Positions 8,262-17,391 of a stretch of 64,000 bases of DNA are shown one piece after another (within the stretch, counting starts at the first letter, position 1; the number at the start of each line of letters is the position of its first letter). The position numbers and the translations under genes are program-made. The notes below the pieces were generated by a model that was not told the origin of the DNA, did no database searches, and was given only the letters and a program-made list of their open reading frames with translations. Source of the DNA: Micromonospora yasonensis (GTDB taxonomy: Bacteria > Actinomycetota > Actinomycetes > Mycobacteriales > Micromonosporaceae); the NCBI RefSeq assembly GCF_026013475.1, contig NZ_JAPDPH010000003.1, positions 38,614-102,613 of the forward strand. The letters are read 5' to 3'.

Positions 8262-11200
8262 GTGGACAGACCCCCTCGCTGGACGCGTCGCGTCTCGGCC
8301 GGCTTCGCCGCGTCGGTCGTCGCCGCCGGCGCGATCACGCTGACGGCCGGCGCCACCGGTGCCAGCGCCGCCCCCGCCCCGGCCAAGGCCCCGAAGGGCC
8401 ACGGGGCCGACAAGCTCGGATCGCACGACCACGAGTTGCTCGCCCAGGCCCGCGCCAAGGGCGACAAGCGCGTGGTCCTGATCATCGCCACCGACAAGGG
8501 CAAGGCCGGCGCCGTCGCCGCCCAGCTCCGCAAGCTCGGCGCCACGGTCGCCAAGGAGGTGGACGGAGTCGGCTACGTCCGCGCCTCCGTGCCCACCGAC
8601 GCCGTGCTCCAGGCCGCGAAGCTGCCCGGCGTGGCGGCCATCGACCTGAACGAGTCGATCCCGCTGCCCAAGCCCGAGCCGGTCACCGCAGCGGCGGAGG
8701 GAGCGGCGCAGGCCGCCGCCGTCGCGGCGCCCGGCCCGGACACCCCGGCCGCCAACCCGTACATGCCGACCAACGAGACCGGCGCCGTCGCGTTCAAGCA
8801 GGCCCACCCGGAGTGGGACGGCCGCGGCGTGACGATCGGCATCATGGACTCGGGTGTGGACCTGGACAACCCGGCGCTCCAGACCACCTCCACCGGTGAG
8901 CGCAAGATCGTCGACTGGTTCACGGCCACGGACCCCATCTTCGACTCGGACGGCACCTGGCGCGCCATGCTCACCGCGGTCACCGGGCCGACCTTCAGCT
9001 ACGCGGGCGCCACCTGGACGGCGCCGGCGGGGACCTGGCGGATCAACCGGTTCTCGGAGAGCATCACCGCCAACGACGAGCCCGGCGGTGACATCAACAA
9101 GGACGGCGACAAGACCGACACATTCGGCATCCTGTACGACCCGGAGACCCACGACGTCCGGGTCGACACGAACCAGAACCTCGACTTCACCGACGACCCG
9201 GTGATGCGCCCCTACAAGGAGCGCTTCGACGTCGGCCACTTCGGCACCGACAACCCCGCCACCCCGATCGCCGAGCGGACCCCGTTCGTAGTCGAGTACC
9301 GCGAGGACGTGGACCTCAGCCCCTACGGTGGCCCTTACGTCGGGCAGAAGGGCGACTTCGTCAACATCGGCATCGTCGAGGCCCAGCACGGCTCGCACGT
9401 CGCCGGCATCACCGCCGCCAACGACATGTTCGGCAACCCGGCGCTCGACGGCGCCGCGCCCGGCGCCAAGCTGGTCTCGGCCCGGGCGTGCAACTGGGGC
9501 GGAGGCTGCACCTACGCGGCACTCACCGACGGCATGGTGGAGCTCGTGGTCAACCGGCACGTCGACGTGGTCAACATGTCGATCGGCGGCCTGCCGGCGC
9601 TCAACGACGCCAACAACGCCCGCGCCCAGCTCTACGACCGGCTGATCAACGACTACGGCGTGCAGCTGTTCATCTCGGCGGGCAACTCCGGCCCGGGCAT
9701 CAACACGGTCGGCGACCCGTCGGTGGCGAGCAGCGTGGTGAGCGTGGCCGCCGGGGTCAGCAAGGAGACCTGGCTGGCCAACTACGGCTCCGAGACCCGG
9801 ACGCCGTACCAGCTGTTCAACTTCTCCTCGCGCGGGCCGCGCGAGGACGGCGGGTTCAAGCCGAACATCACCGCCCCCGGCTCGGCCATCTCCACCACGC
9901 CGCTGTGGCAGGCGGGCGGACCGGTGCCGGAGGCCGGCTACCGGCTGCCGCCGGGCTACTCGATGCTCAACGGCACCTCGATGGCCTCGCCGCAGGCCAC
10001 CGGTGCGGCGGCGCTGCTGCTCTCGGCCGCCAGGGCCAACGGGTTCGGGGTCTCCCCCGCCGAACTGCGTCGGGCGATCTACTCCTCGGCCAAGTGGATC
10101 GAGGGGGTGCCGGCGCACGGCCAGGGCAACGGCATGTTCAACACCGTCGGCGCCTGGAACCTGCTCGGCGGCCACAACCTCCAGCTGCGGAACTACTCGG
10201 TCAGCGCGCCGGTCTGCTCCGCGCTGTCCGGCTACCTGTCGACTCCGGGCACGGGTACCGGTGTCTACAACGCGTGCGCCGCGAACCAGGGCGGTCAGGC
10301 GCCCAACGTGGACAAGACCTACACCCTGACCGTCACCCGGACCACCGGTCCGGACCAGCCCGTCCGGCACGACGTGACCCTGCTGGGCAACGACGGCACG
10401 TTCCGCGACTACCGGCACAGCCTGGTACTGCCGCTGAACACGCCGGTCCAGCTCCAGCTCGAGACCAAGGGCGGGTACGGCGTGCACAGCGCCGTCATGC
10501 GGGTCGACGACCCGGCCACCCCCGGCGTCGACTTCGAGGTGCTCAACACGATCGTCATCGGCCAGGACGTGAGCGCCCCGGACTACCGCTTCACCACCTC
10601 CGGCTCGGTGGACCGCAACGGGTTCACCTCGTACTTCGTCAATGTGCCGGCGGGCGCGTCAACGCTGCAGGTGAACCTGTCGGGCCTGGCCGACGGCTCG
10701 CAGACCCGGTTCATCGCGTTCAACCCGTACGGGGTGCCGGTCGAGAGCACGGCCAGCACCGGCTGCTACAACAACTTCACGAACCCGGCCAACACCTGCA
10801 AGGCGGACGAGCGCGACTACGCCAACCCGCTGCCGGGCCTGTGGGAGATCGAGGTCGAGTCGCGGCGTACCTCTCCGCTGCTGGAGAACCCCTTCACGCT
10901 CAGCGCCGCGGTGCAGGGCGTGAAGGTCGACCCGGCGACGGTGGAGCTGGCGTCCGTCCCCGCCGGTCAGGCCACCCCGGTGACCTGGACCCTGACCAAC
11001 GCCTTCGGTCCGGTCACGGTCAGCGGCAAGGGCGGCCCGTTGGGCAGCGCGGCGGTCAGCCGGCCGACCATCGCCAACGGCGAGCGGCAGACGTACCACG
11101 TGACCGTTCCGGTCGGCGCGACCCGGCTGGACGTGGCGATCAACAACCCGAGCGACCAGAAGGCCGACCTGGACCTGGTCGTCCAGCGCAACGGGGTCCG

Positions 11201-11537
11201 GGTGGCCCAGTCGGCCGACGGTGACTCGGACGAGTCGGTTTCCATCGCGAACCCGGTCGCCGGCACGTACGACGTGATCATCGACGGGTACTCGGTGCCC
11301 GCCGGCACCACGACGTACGACTACCGGGACGTGTTCTACGCCACCGCGCTCGGCACCCTGGACGCGACCGCGACCACCGTGGCGCTGAACAACGGCGCGA
11401 CGGCCGGCCTGAGCGGGTCGGTGACGGCGCAGTCGGCGCCGGCACCGGGTCGCCGCCTCTTCGGTGAGCTGCTCGTGGTCACCGACCAGGGCGCCGTCGT
11501 CGGACGCGGGAACGTCTCGATCGGCGCGGTGAACTGA
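8262..11537 (+). CDS. Secreted subtilisin-family (S8) serine protease with PPC-like C-terminal domain
   Basis: A secreted endopeptidase of 1091 residues. A signal peptide covers about 1-36 with a likely cut after GASA. Residues 68-135 resemble an inhibitor-I9 propeptide. The catalytic set is D196 (IMDSGVD), H376 (QHGSHVAG), oxyanion N475 (SAGNSG) and S573 (GTSMASP). The 180-residue gap between Asp and His is unusually long and holds Asp-rich loops (DINKDGDKTD and a second near 302-312) that look calcium-binding. C-terminal beta-rich regions follow, and residues near 960-1060 resemble a bacterial pre-peptidase C-terminal domain (DLDLVVQRNG, AGTYDVIIDG). The GTG start follows CGGAGGAAG at the usual spacing. 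It stands alone and is followed by a strong terminator. Confidence 0.93.
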   Translation: MDRPPRWTRRVSAGFAASVVAAGAITLTAGATGASAAPAPAKAPKGHGADKLGSHDHELLAQARAKGDKRVVLIIATDKGKAGAVAAQLRKLGATVAKEVDGVGYVRASVPTDAVLQAAKLPGVAAIDLNESIPLPKPEPVTAAAEGAAQAAAVAAPGPDTPAANPYMPTNETGAVAFKQAHPEWDGRGVTIGIMDSGVDLDNPALQTTSTGERKIVDWFTATDPIFDSDGTWRAMLTAVTGPTFSYAGATWTAPAGTWRINRFSESITANDEPGGDINKDGDKTDTFGILYDPETHDVRVDTNQNLDFTDDPVMRPYKERFDVGHFGTDNPATPIAERTPFVVEYREDVDLSPYGGPYVGQKGDFVNIGIVEAQHGSHVAGITAANDMFGNPALDGAAPGAKLVSARACNWGGGCTYAALTDGMVELVVNRHVDVVNMSIGGLPALNDANNARAQLYDRLINDYGVQLFISAGNSGPGINTVGDPSVASSVVSVAAGVSKETWLANYGSETRTPYQLFNFSSRGPREDGGFKPNITAPGSAISTTPLWQAGGPVPEAGYRLPPGYSMLNGTSMASPQATGAAALLLSAARANGFGVSPAELRRAIYSSAKWIEGVPAHGQGNGMFNTVGAWNLLGGHNLQLRNYSVSAPVCSALSGYLSTPGTGTGVYNACAANQGGQAPNVDKTYTLTVTRTTGPDQPVRHDVTLLGNDGTFRDYRHSLVLPLNTPVQLQLETKGGYGVHSAVMRVDDPATPGVDFEVLNTIVIGQDVSAPDYRFTTSGSVDRNGFTSYFVNVPAGASTLQVNLSGLADGSQTRFIAFNPYGVPVESTASTGCYNNFTNPANTCKADERDYANPLPGLWEIEVESRRTSPLLENPFTLSAAVQGVKVDPATVELASVPAGQATPVTWTLTNAFGPVTVSGKGGPLGSAAVSRPTIANGERQTYHVTVPVGATRLDVAINNPSDQKADLDLVVQRNGVRVAQSADGDSDESVSIANPVAGTYDVIIDGYSVPAGTTTYDYRDVFYATALGTLDATATTVALNNGATAGLSGSVTAQSAPAPGRRLFGELLVVTDQGAVVGRGNVSIGAVN

Positions 11538-11552
11538 CCGTCTGATCGGACC

Positions 11553-11588
11553 ACGGAGCCCGTCCCCCGATCCGGGGACGGGCTCCGT
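11553..11588 (+). terminator. Strong hairpin terminator after the subtilase
   Basis: A perfect 15-bp stem (11553-11567 with 11574-11588) and a 6-nt loop lie between convergent genes ending at 11537 and 11606. Confidence 0.85.
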
Positions 11589-11605
11589 GCCGTTCGGGCC
11601 GGCCG

Positions 11606-12016
11606 TCAGGCGGGGCGGACGGACTCCACGACGAACGGCGTGCCCTGCTGGCAGGTGGTCATCAGGTCCGGCTGGGACCGGCCGGTGACGGTCACCCGGG
11701 CGCCGACCTTGAGCGCGCCACGCGGCGCGCCGACCAGCAGGTTGCCGTCGAGCAGGAAGCAGTTCGGCTCCACCCCGTTCTCCACCGTCCCGGTGATGGT
11801 GCTGCTGGCACCCGCCGGCTTCGCCGAGCCGCCCCGCGGGGGCCTCGGGTCGAGCGGGTTGTACGGGTCGTTGGACGTGACGCCGGGGTCGGGCGTGCTG
11901 GTCATCGGGGCGGCTCCCGTCGATCCGGGGCTGGCGGGGTCGGCGCCCGGGGCGGCGCAGGCGGTCAACGCCGCTGCGGCGACCAGGGCGACGAGCACCG
12001 TCCGAGGAGTCTTCAT
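11606..12016 (-). CDS. Small lipoprotein of unknown function
   Basis: A protein of 136 residues. The signal peptide ends in the lipobox LTAC (Cys about 20), so the mature protein should be lipid-anchored on the outer face of the membrane. A Pro/Ser/Thr-rich linker follows to about 70. Residues 70-135 form a small beta-rich domain with two cysteines (NCFLL and TTCQQG) that could form a disulphide, resembling an OB-like fold (TGTVENGVEPNCFLLDG). Function unknown. It is convergent with the subtilase gene and lies 41 nt downstream of ispH on the same strand; a shared transcript is possible. Confidence 0.75.
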   Translation of the reverse strand: MKTPRTVLVALVAAAALTACAAPGADPASPGSTGAAPMTSTPDPGVTSNDPYNPLDPRPPRGGSAKPAGASSTITGTVENGVEPNCFLLDGNLLVGAPRGALKVGARVTVTGRSQPDLMTTCQQGTPFVVESVRPA

Positions 12017-12057
12017 ACCCGGTTGGACGTGCCCGACGCCTGATCCGTTCCAGCCGG

Positions 12058-13044
12058 TCAGCCGCGGGTGGCCGCCGCCTTCATGTCCCGCTTGAGCTCC
12101 TGGGGGAGCGAGAAGGTGAGCCGCTCGTTGGCGGTGGTGATCTCCTCGACGTCGGTGAAGCCCCGCTCGGCGAGGTGCGCGAGCACCTGCTGCACCAGCT
12201 CGTCCGGCACGCTGGCGCCGGAGGTGACCCCGACGGTACGAGCGCCGGCCAGCCAGGCGTCGTCGATCTCGTCGGCGAAGTCGACCAGGTGCCCGGCGCG
12301 GGCGCCGGCGTCCAGGGCGACCTCGACCAGGCGGACCGAGTTGGAGGAGTTGCGCGAGCCGACGACGATCACCACGTCGCAGTCCGGCGCGATCTCCTTG
12401 ACCACCTGCTGCCGGTTGGAGGTGGCGTAGCAGATGTCGTCGCTGGGCGGTGACTGGAGCAGCGGCAGCCGCTGCTTGAGCCGGGCGACGGTCTCCAGCG
12501 TCTCGTCCACCGAGAGGGTGGTCTGGGAGAGCCAGACGACCTTGTCCGGGTCGCGCACGGTGACCTTGTCGACGCCGTCCGGGCCGTCCACGAGCTGGAT
12601 GTGGGCGGGCGCCTCACCCGCGGTGCCGATGACCTCCTCGTGCCCCTCGTGGCCGATCAGCAGGATGTCGTAGTCCTCGGCGGCGAACCGGCGGGCCTCC
12701 TGGTGCACCTTGGTGACCAGCGGGCAGGTCGCGTCGATCGCCTTGAGCGAGCGCTCCCTGGCCTGCTCGTAGACCTCAGGGGCGACGCCGTGCGCGGAGA
12801 AGATGACGGTGGCGCCCTCCGGCACCTCCTCGTTCTCCTCCACGAAGATCGCGCCCTTGGCCTCCAGGGTCTGCACCACGTGCTTGTTGTGCACGATCTG
12901 CTTGCGGACGTAGATCGGGGCACCGTAGAGCTTCAACGCCTCCTCGACGGTCTGCACCGCCCGGTCCACGCCCGCGCAGTAGCCACGGGGCTTGGCCAGG
13001 AGCACGCGCTTGCCGGTCCGGGGAGTGGTGTCAGCGTCAGTCAC
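12058..13044 (-). CDS. ispH: 4-hydroxy-3-methylbut-2-enyl diphosphate reductase
   Basis: Last enzyme of the MEP isoprenoid pathway; it reduces HMBPP to IPP and DMAPP with a 4Fe-4S cluster. The three cluster cysteines are visible at C23 (GYCAGV), C107 (DATCPLV) and C205 ([11 protein letters not shown]). Catalytic context residues also appear: [18 protein letters not shown] and SGASVP. Length 328 is typical. The GTG at 13044 is supported by a -10-like TACGAT 6 nt upstream. The usual actinobacterial neighbours, xseA and xseB, are divergent. The isoprenoids made feed the enzymes at 28890-30855. Confidence 0.97.
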   Translation of the reverse strand: MTDADTTPRTGKRVLLAKPRGYCAGVDRAVQTVEEALKLYGAPIYVRKQIVHNKHVVQTLEAKGAIFVEENEEVPEGATVIFSAHGVAPEVYEQARERSLKAIDATCPLVTKVHQEARRFAAEDYDILLIGHEGHEEVIGTAGEAPAHIQLVDGPDGVDKVTVRDPDKVVWLSQTTLSVDETLETVARLKQRLPLLQSPPSDDICYATSNRQQVVKEIAPDCDVVIVVGSRNSSNSVRLVEVALDAGARAGHLVDFADEIDDAWLAGARTVGVTSGASVPDELVQQVLAHLAERGFTDVEEITTANERLTFSLPQELKRDMKAAATRG

Positions 13045-13050
13045 CCGACC

Positions 13051-13056
13051 ATCGTA
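13051..13056 (-). promoter_or_regulatory. -10 box of ispH, probable leaderless transcript
   Basis: TACGAT on the minus strand ends 6 nt before the GTG at 13044. Confidence 0.5.
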
Positions 13057-13094
13057 CGTGCCCGGTATTTCCCGGGCGGCGGCTGCGACGGGCT

Positions 13095-13229
13095 GTCACG
13101 CTTGCCGACGACGGCTGGACGATCAGCGCGCTCGACGGCGCGGTGGCCGCGCACTGGGAGCACACCGTAACGGAGACCGCCTCGCCCGGGCGCGCGGTGA
13201 GGACGCGCGGGCTGGCCGCCCTGGCCTGA
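13095..13229 (+). pseudogene. Remnant of the C-terminus of a type I methionine aminopeptidase
   Basis: A 44-codon open stretch ending in TGA at 13227-13229 reads as the last beta-sheet of methionine aminopeptidase: DGWT, then DG, then AAHWEHTV. The EHT glutamate is a metal ligand in the intact enzyme. Nothing resembling the rest of the roughly 255-285-residue enzyme lies upstream; ispH starts on the opposite strand at 13044. I read this as a gene fragment left by deletion or partial duplication. No start codon or ribosome site is apparent. Identification rests on one short motif, so it is moderate. Confidence 0.5.
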
Positions 13230-13286
13230 CCGGTGCCGCGTCGGCGGCGCCCCGCGGATGGACGCGGCGGTGTCGGGGGCGGGCCG

Positions 13287-13292
13287 TAGGGT
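13287..13292 (+). promoter_or_regulatory. -10 box of xseA, probable leaderless transcript
   Basis: TAGGGT ends 6 nt before the GTG at 13299, which supports that start. Confidence 0.45.
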
Positions 13293-13298
13293 GGGCGG

Positions 13299-14534
13299 GT
13301 GAGCGAGGTGGCGCAGGGCGGCGGCGAGCCGGGGCGGAGCACGTCGGAGGAGCCGTGGCCGGTCCGGGTCGTCAGCCAGAAGATCGGCGCCTGGATCGCC
13401 CGGCTCGGCTGGGTCTGGGTGGACGGGCAGGTGGCCCAGATCAGCCGTCGCCCCGGCGCCACCACCGTCTTCCTCACCCTGCGTGACCCCTCGGCGGATC
13501 TCAGTCTCACCGTCACCACCAACCGGGACGTGCTCGACGCGGGCGCGCCCGAGCTGCGCGAGGGCGCCCGGGTGGTGCTGCACGCCAAGCCCGAGTTCTA
13601 CGCCGCCCGGGGCACGCTCAGCCTGCGCGCCGACGAGATCCGCCAGGTCGGGCTCGGCGAGCTGCTGGCCCGGCTGGAGAAGCTCAAGAAGCTGCTGGCC
13701 GCCGAGGGGCTCTTCGACCGGTCCCGCAAGCGGCGACCGCCGTTCCTGCCCGGCCGGGTCGGGTTGATCACCGGCCGCGCCTCGGCCGCCGAGCGGGACG
13801 TGCTCACCAACGCCCGGCGGCGCTGGCCGGCGGTGGAGTTCCGGACCGTGAACGTCGCGGTGCAGGGGCCGAGCGCGGTCCCGCAGATCGTCGACGCGCT
13901 CAAGGTGCTCGACGCCGACCCGGCCGTCGACGTGATCGTCATCGCCCGCGGCGGCGGCAGCATCGAGGACCTGCTCCCCTTCTCCGACGAGGCGCTGTGC
14001 CGGGCGGTCTTCGCCTGCCGTACGCCGGTGGTCAGCGCGATCGGCCACGAGACCGACGCGCCGCTGCTGGACCACGTCGCCGACGTACGGGCGTCCACGC
14101 CGACCGACGCGGCGAAACGGATCGTCCCCGACCTCGCCGAGGAGATACGGCTGATCGGCCAGGCCCGGTCGCGGCTGGAGCGGGCGGTCCGCAATCTGGT
14201 CGACCGGGAGTCGCACCGCCTCGACCTGCTCCGCTCCCGCCCGGCGCTGGCCCGCCCGCAGGTGATAGTCGACCAGCGGGCCGTCGAGGTCACCGCGCTG
14301 CGCGACCGGGCCGGCCGCTGCCTGGACCACCGGCTCGGCGCGGCCGGCGACGACCTGCGGCACACCCTGGCCCGGCTGCGAGCCCTCTCCCCCGCGGCGA
14401 CCCTCGATCGGGGGTACGCGATCGTGCAGCGCGCCGACGGCCACGTGGTCCGGGCGGCGTCCGAGGTGGCCAAGGGTGACCCGCTGCGGGTACGCCTCGC
14501 CGAGGGCGAGCTGACCGCGACCGTCGACGGTTGA
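13299..14534 (+). CDS. xseA: Exodeoxyribonuclease VII large subunit
   Basis: Catalytic subunit of exonuclease VII, which degrades single-stranded DNA from both ends to oligonucleotides. An N-terminal OB-fold covers about residues 18-115 ([23 protein letters not shown] region). The nuclease core follows with [37 protein letters not shown] (VSAIGHETD) and ASTPTDAA, then a helical coiled region and a C-terminal block (LDRGYAIVQ). Length 411 is normal. The start is supported by the upstream TAGGGT. xseB begins 4 nt after the stop, so the two subunits are made together. Confidence 0.97.
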   Translation: MSEVAQGGGEPGRSTSEEPWPVRVVSQKIGAWIARLGWVWVDGQVAQISRRPGATTVFLTLRDPSADLSLTVTTNRDVLDAGAPELREGARVVLHAKPEFYAARGTLSLRADEIRQVGLGELLARLEKLKKLLAAEGLFDRSRKRRPPFLPGRVGLITGRASAAERDVLTNARRRWPAVEFRTVNVAVQGPSAVPQIVDALKVLDADPAVDVIVIARGGGSIEDLLPFSDEALCRAVFACRTPVVSAIGHETDAPLLDHVADVRASTPTDAAKRIVPDLAEEIRLIGQARSRLERAVRNLVDRESHRLDLLRSRPALARPQVIVDQRAVEVTALRDRAGRCLDHRLGAAGDDLRHTLARLRALSPAATLDRGYAIVQRADGHVVRAASEVAKGDPLRVRLAEGELTATVDG

Positions 14535-14538
14535 AGGA

Positions 14539-14760
14539 ATGGGACTGATGACTGACGAGAAGCAGGACGAGCGGCTCAGCTACGAGCAGGCCCGCGCCGA
14601 GCTGGCCCAGGTGGTCGAGCGGCTGGAGGCCGGCGGCACCTCGCTGGAGGAGTCGCTGGCGCTCTGGGAGCGCGGCGAGCAGCTCGCCGCGATCTGCCAG
14701 CGCTGGCTGGACGGCGCGCGAGCCCGGATCGACGCGGCCCGGCAGCGCGCCGAGGCATAA
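14539..14760 (+). CDS. xseB: Exodeoxyribonuclease VII small subunit
   Basis: Small helical subunit (73 residues) that binds XseA. It carries the family pattern LSYEQARAEL, VVERLEAGG, SLEESLALWERGEQLA. The ATG at 14539 follows GAAGG that overlaps the end of xseA; ATG at 14548 is an alternative that removes three residues. Spacing of 4 nt from xseA implies an operon. A hairpin follows. Confidence 0.95.
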   Translation: MGLMTDEKQDERLSYEQARAELAQVVERLEAGGTSLEESLALWERGEQLAAICQRWLDGARARIDAARQRAEA

Positions 14761-14769
14761 CCGGACCCG

Positions 14770-14801
14770 GCGACGGGGCGGCCCCTCGGCCGTCCCGTCG
14801 C
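14770..14801. terminator. Hairpin terminator between xseB and a convergent lipoprotein gene
   Basis: GCGACGGG (14770-14777) pairs with CCCGTCGC (14794-14801), with further GC pairing inside the loop. Its position between convergent genes suits a bidirectional terminator. Confidence 0.6.
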
Positions 14802-14812
14802 ACCCGTCGGGG

Positions 14813-15655
14813 TCAGTTGAACAGGTTGTAGAACTCCGGCGGCGCCTCGACGACCTGGTCGGCCGGGGGCTTCTGCGCGGCGGTCGCGTTGCCGTAGTCC
14901 GAGTAAGTGATCTTGATGTCCTGGGCGGCGGCCTGCCCGGCGGCCGGCACCTGGAGCACCAGCTCGCTGAGCCGGCCCTGCGGGTCGACCTTGGCGGTGA
15001 ACGGCACGGTCTTCGCCTGCGCCCCGAGCGCGGTGATCACGGCCGGGTCGAGCGAGCCGGCCTCGGCCGCCTTCGAGATGTCGACGGTGCCCGCGTACGC
15101 GCCCTCGCCGGTCTGCCGGACCTCGGTGACGCCCTGGGTCAGCACGGCGCTGCCGGCCGGGTCGAGCCGGTCGAAGTCGAAGCCGAGCGCCCGGTTGCCC
15201 TTGATCCGGGTCTGGTCGAGGTGCTGGTACTTGCCGAGGTTGAGCTTCTGCGCCCCGGGGACGCTGCTCGCGGCCTTGCCGCCGAGCTCCAGCTTCACCC
15301 AGCTGTCGGGCTTGGCGTGGATCAGGTCCAGCTTCATCATCAGGTCGGACGACGGGTCGCCGATCGTCATCCGCATCTCCGCGCTCTGGCTCGGCTCGTG
15401 CACCTGCCCCTCGGCCGTGGAGCCCGCGCCGGACATGGTGAACCGGAAGTTCCCGTCGCGGATCGCGTTGGTGGAGTTCAGCAGTGCCTGCTTGGCGTCG
15501 CCGGTGCCCGGCGTACCGCTCGGGGCGATGCTGCTCGAGACGGTGGGGGACGCGGAGGCGCCCGCGTCGCCGGTACCGCTGCTGTCACAGGCCGTCAGGC
15601 CGGGGATGAGCAGCGCCGCGGCGAAGGCCGCCGCGCTGAAGTGTCGAATCTTCAT
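14813..15655 (-). CDS. LppX/LprAFG-family lipoprotein (copy 1)
   Basis: A protein of 280 residues with a signal peptide and lipobox LTAC (Cys about 23), a Ser/Thr/Pro linker, and a beta-rich domain from about 55 to 275. The pattern (NFRFTMSG, ...VKLELGG, GKYQHLDQTRIKGN, GEGAYAGTVDISKA, VPFTAKVDPQGRL, ITYSDYGN) matches LppX/LprG-like lipoproteins, which in mycobacteria bind or transport lipids such as phthiocerol dimycocerosate or triacylglyceride in a hydrophobic pocket. The ligand here is unknown. The ATG at 15655 follows GGAGAG. The protein is clearly paralogous to the product of the next gene upstream (15871-16680), sharing KYQHLD, FDFxxxDPAGS, TGEGxYAG and VPFTAKVDxQGRL, so the pair is a tandem duplication. 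Confidence 0.88.
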   Translation of the reverse strand: MKIRHFSAAAFAAALLIPGLTACDSSGTGDAGASASPTVSSSIAPSGTPGTGDAKQALLNSTNAIRDGNFRFTMSGAGSTAEGQVHEPSQSAEMRMTIGDPSSDLMMKLDLIHAKPDSWVKLELGGKAASSVPGAQKLNLGKYQHLDQTRIKGNRALGFDFDRLDPAGSAVLTQGVTEVRQTGEGAYAGTVDISKAAEAGSLDPAVITALGAQAKTVPFTAKVDPQGRLSELVLQVPAAGQAAAQDIKITYSDYGNATAAQKPPADQVVEAPPEFYNLFN

Positions 15656-15731
15656 GAGAACTCTCCAAGTGGGTCGTCCGGCCCACGAGGTGCCGGAGGC
15701 TGGCGCCGCAGCCCCGCACACCGGCTCCGGC

Positions 15732-15777
15732 GCACGAGCCCCGTCCGGCCGCCGTGGCGGCCCCGGTCGGCTCGTGC
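15732..15777 (-). terminator. Hairpin between the two lipoprotein genes
   Basis: GCACGAGCC (15732-15740) pairs with GGCTCGTGC (15769-15777), with an inner GGCCGCC/GGCGGCC stem at 15747-15762. It sits downstream of the gene ending at 15871, so the two paralogues are probably transcribed separately or the second only by read-through. Confidence 0.6.
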
Positions 15778-15870
15778 CCTCTTCTGTTCCCTGAAGGGGT
15801 GTTCCGCAATCCCTGTCCGAACCGGCCCGTCGGGTGGGGACGACCGACGCCGCCCCCACCCGGGCCCGGA

Positions 15871-16680
15871 TCAGGCCTTGAACATGTCGTAGACCTTGTC
15901 CGACGCCTCGACGACCTGCCCGGCCGGCGGCGCCTTGACCGCGGTCGCGGCGCCATAGTCGGCGTAGGTGACGGTCACGGTCGACGCCGGGACGCTGCCG
16001 GCGGCGGGCACCTGGACGGCGAACTCGGTCAGCCGGCCCTGCGCGTCGACCTTCGCGGTGAACGGGACGGCCTTGGCCTTGTCGCCGAGGGCCTTGACCA
16101 CCTCGGCGTCCAGCACGTCGGAGTCGGTCGCCTTGGTGGCGTCGATGGCGCCCGCGTACGTGCCCTCACCGGTCTTCTTGACCTCGGTGATCGCGGCGAT
16201 GATCTTGTCGCTGCCGGCCGGGTCGACGTCCGCGAAGTCGAAGGTCAACTCCTTGGCGTCCTTGATCTTGCTGCGATCCAGGTGCTGGTACTTGTCCTTC
16301 ATCTCCTTGAGGCTGGGGACGGAGTCGGCCATCGCGCCGAGGTCCAACTTCAGCCAGCTGTCGGTGTCGATGAAGACCAGGTGCATCTTCATGTCGTCGG
16401 CGGAGCCCTGGCCGCTGCTGAGCTTCATCTCGGCGCTCTTGGACGGCATGTGCACCGTGCCCTCACCGTTGAACTCGCCGCCGGAGATGGTGAAGGTGAA
16501 GTTGCCCTTTTTGATCTCCGTGGTGGAGGCGACCAGCGCCTCCTTCGGGTCCGCGGGGACCGTCGGGGCGGCGGACTTGCTCTCGGCGGTCGGCGAGTCG
16601 GCCCCGGTCTTGCAGGCGGCCAGACCGGGCACGAACAGGGCGGCGGCGAGGACGCCGACGCTCCACCGTCGAATGTTCAC
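15871..16680 (-). CDS. LppX/LprAFG-family lipoprotein (copy 2)
   Basis: A protein of 269 residues with lipobox LAAC (Cys about 23), a short linker and the same beta-rich domain as the downstream paralogue (NFTFTISGGEF, HLVFIDTDSWLKLDLG, KYQHLDRSKIKDAKELTFDF, TGEGTYAGAIDATKA, VPFTAKVDAQGRLTEF). The family is exported and lipid-anchored, with a role in moving lipids or lipoglycans across the envelope in mycobacteria; the role here is inferred. The GTG at 16680 follows GGAAAGAG. This copy is more Lys-rich than copy 1, which argues against a very recent duplication. Confidence 0.88.
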   Translation of the reverse strand: MNIRRWSVGVLAAALFVPGLAACKTGADSPTAESKSAAPTVPADPKEALVASTTEIKKGNFTFTISGGEFNGEGTVHMPSKSAEMKLSSGQGSADDMKMHLVFIDTDSWLKLDLGAMADSVPSLKEMKDKYQHLDRSKIKDAKELTFDFADVDPAGSDKIIAAITEVKKTGEGTYAGAIDATKATDSDVLDAEVVKALGDKAKAVPFTAKVDAQGRLTEFAVQVPAAGSVPASTVTVTYADYGAATAVKAPPAGQVVEASDKVYDMFKA

Positions 16681-16791
16681 GTTGTTCTCTTTCCGGTGAG
16701 CTGTCCCGACACGTCGCGTGTGCCGGATTGTCAGGTCCGGGCAGCCTAGCCGACCGGTCCGACGACCGGGGGCACCGGAATGCCCGGCGGG

Positions 16792-17391
16792 TCAGCGCAG
16801 CGCGGTCGCGAGCTGCCGCAATTCGTTCTCACCGGCGTCACCGACCACGATCACCGTCCGGTTCGGCTCCAGCAGGACGAGGGCCTGCTCGTTGTCCCGG
16901 GCGGCGTAGCGCTGCCAGGTCCCGCCCGGCAGGTCGGCCGGTCCCTGCGGCTGGCCGCCCTTCAGCTCGGCCGGCAGCAGCTTCTCGGCGGGTACGTTGC
17001 TCTGCACGAGCTGCGCGCCCCGGCCCTCCGGGGTCAGGTAGCCGAGCCGCAGCGTCGCGCCGTCCGGAGCGGCCTGGTAGCGGGCGCTGACCATGCGCCA
17101 GTCCCCGCCGAGCCCCTCGGGCCGGCTGACCGGGAACGCAGCGGCCGCCCGGGCCTGCTCGACGGCGGGGTTCGGGTCGACCGTGGCCGGCTCGTCCCCA
17201 CCGAGGAAGCCCCGGTAGAAGGCGAGCAGCAGCACGATCGGCACCAGCAGCACCGCCAGCGAGAGGGCCATGTCCCGGGGCGACCGCTCGGAGCGCGCCT
17301 TGTCCTTGCCGGCGGCCGACCCGACCGGCGGCTGGCCGTCGGGCGGGGTGGTGGTGGTCGGTACGCGGTTGGCAGGCTGTGCGGGTTCCAC
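16792..17391 (-). CDS. DUF4245-type membrane protein
   Basis: A protein of 199 residues. An N-terminal Pro/Thr-rich cytoplasmic tail of about 45 residues is followed by one membrane helix (LSLAVLLVPIVLLLAFYRGF) and an extracellular domain of about 130 residues ending in LRQLATALR. Layout and position, divergent from glpX, fit the actinobacterial DUF4245 family, whose function is unknown. The GTG at 17391 has GACAAT 6 nt upstream, a weak -10 match in the same position as the leaderless genes of this window. The 158 nt shared with glpX must hold both promoters. Confidence 0.8.
   Translation of the reverse strand: MEPAQPANRVPTTTTPPDGQPPVGSAAGKDKARSERSPRDMALSLAVLLVPIVLLLAFYRGFLGGDEPATVDPNPAVEQARAAAAFPVSRPEGLGGDWRMVSARYQAAPDGATLRLGYLTPEGRGAQLVQSNVPAEKLLPAELKGGQPQGPADLPGGTWQRYAARDNEQALVLLEPNRTVIVVGDAGENELRQLATALR

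Noticed and set aside
8157..10487. 776-codon open frame opposite the subtilase gene
   Set aside because: Antisense shadow; the subtilase has a signal peptide and complete catalytic set on the other strand.
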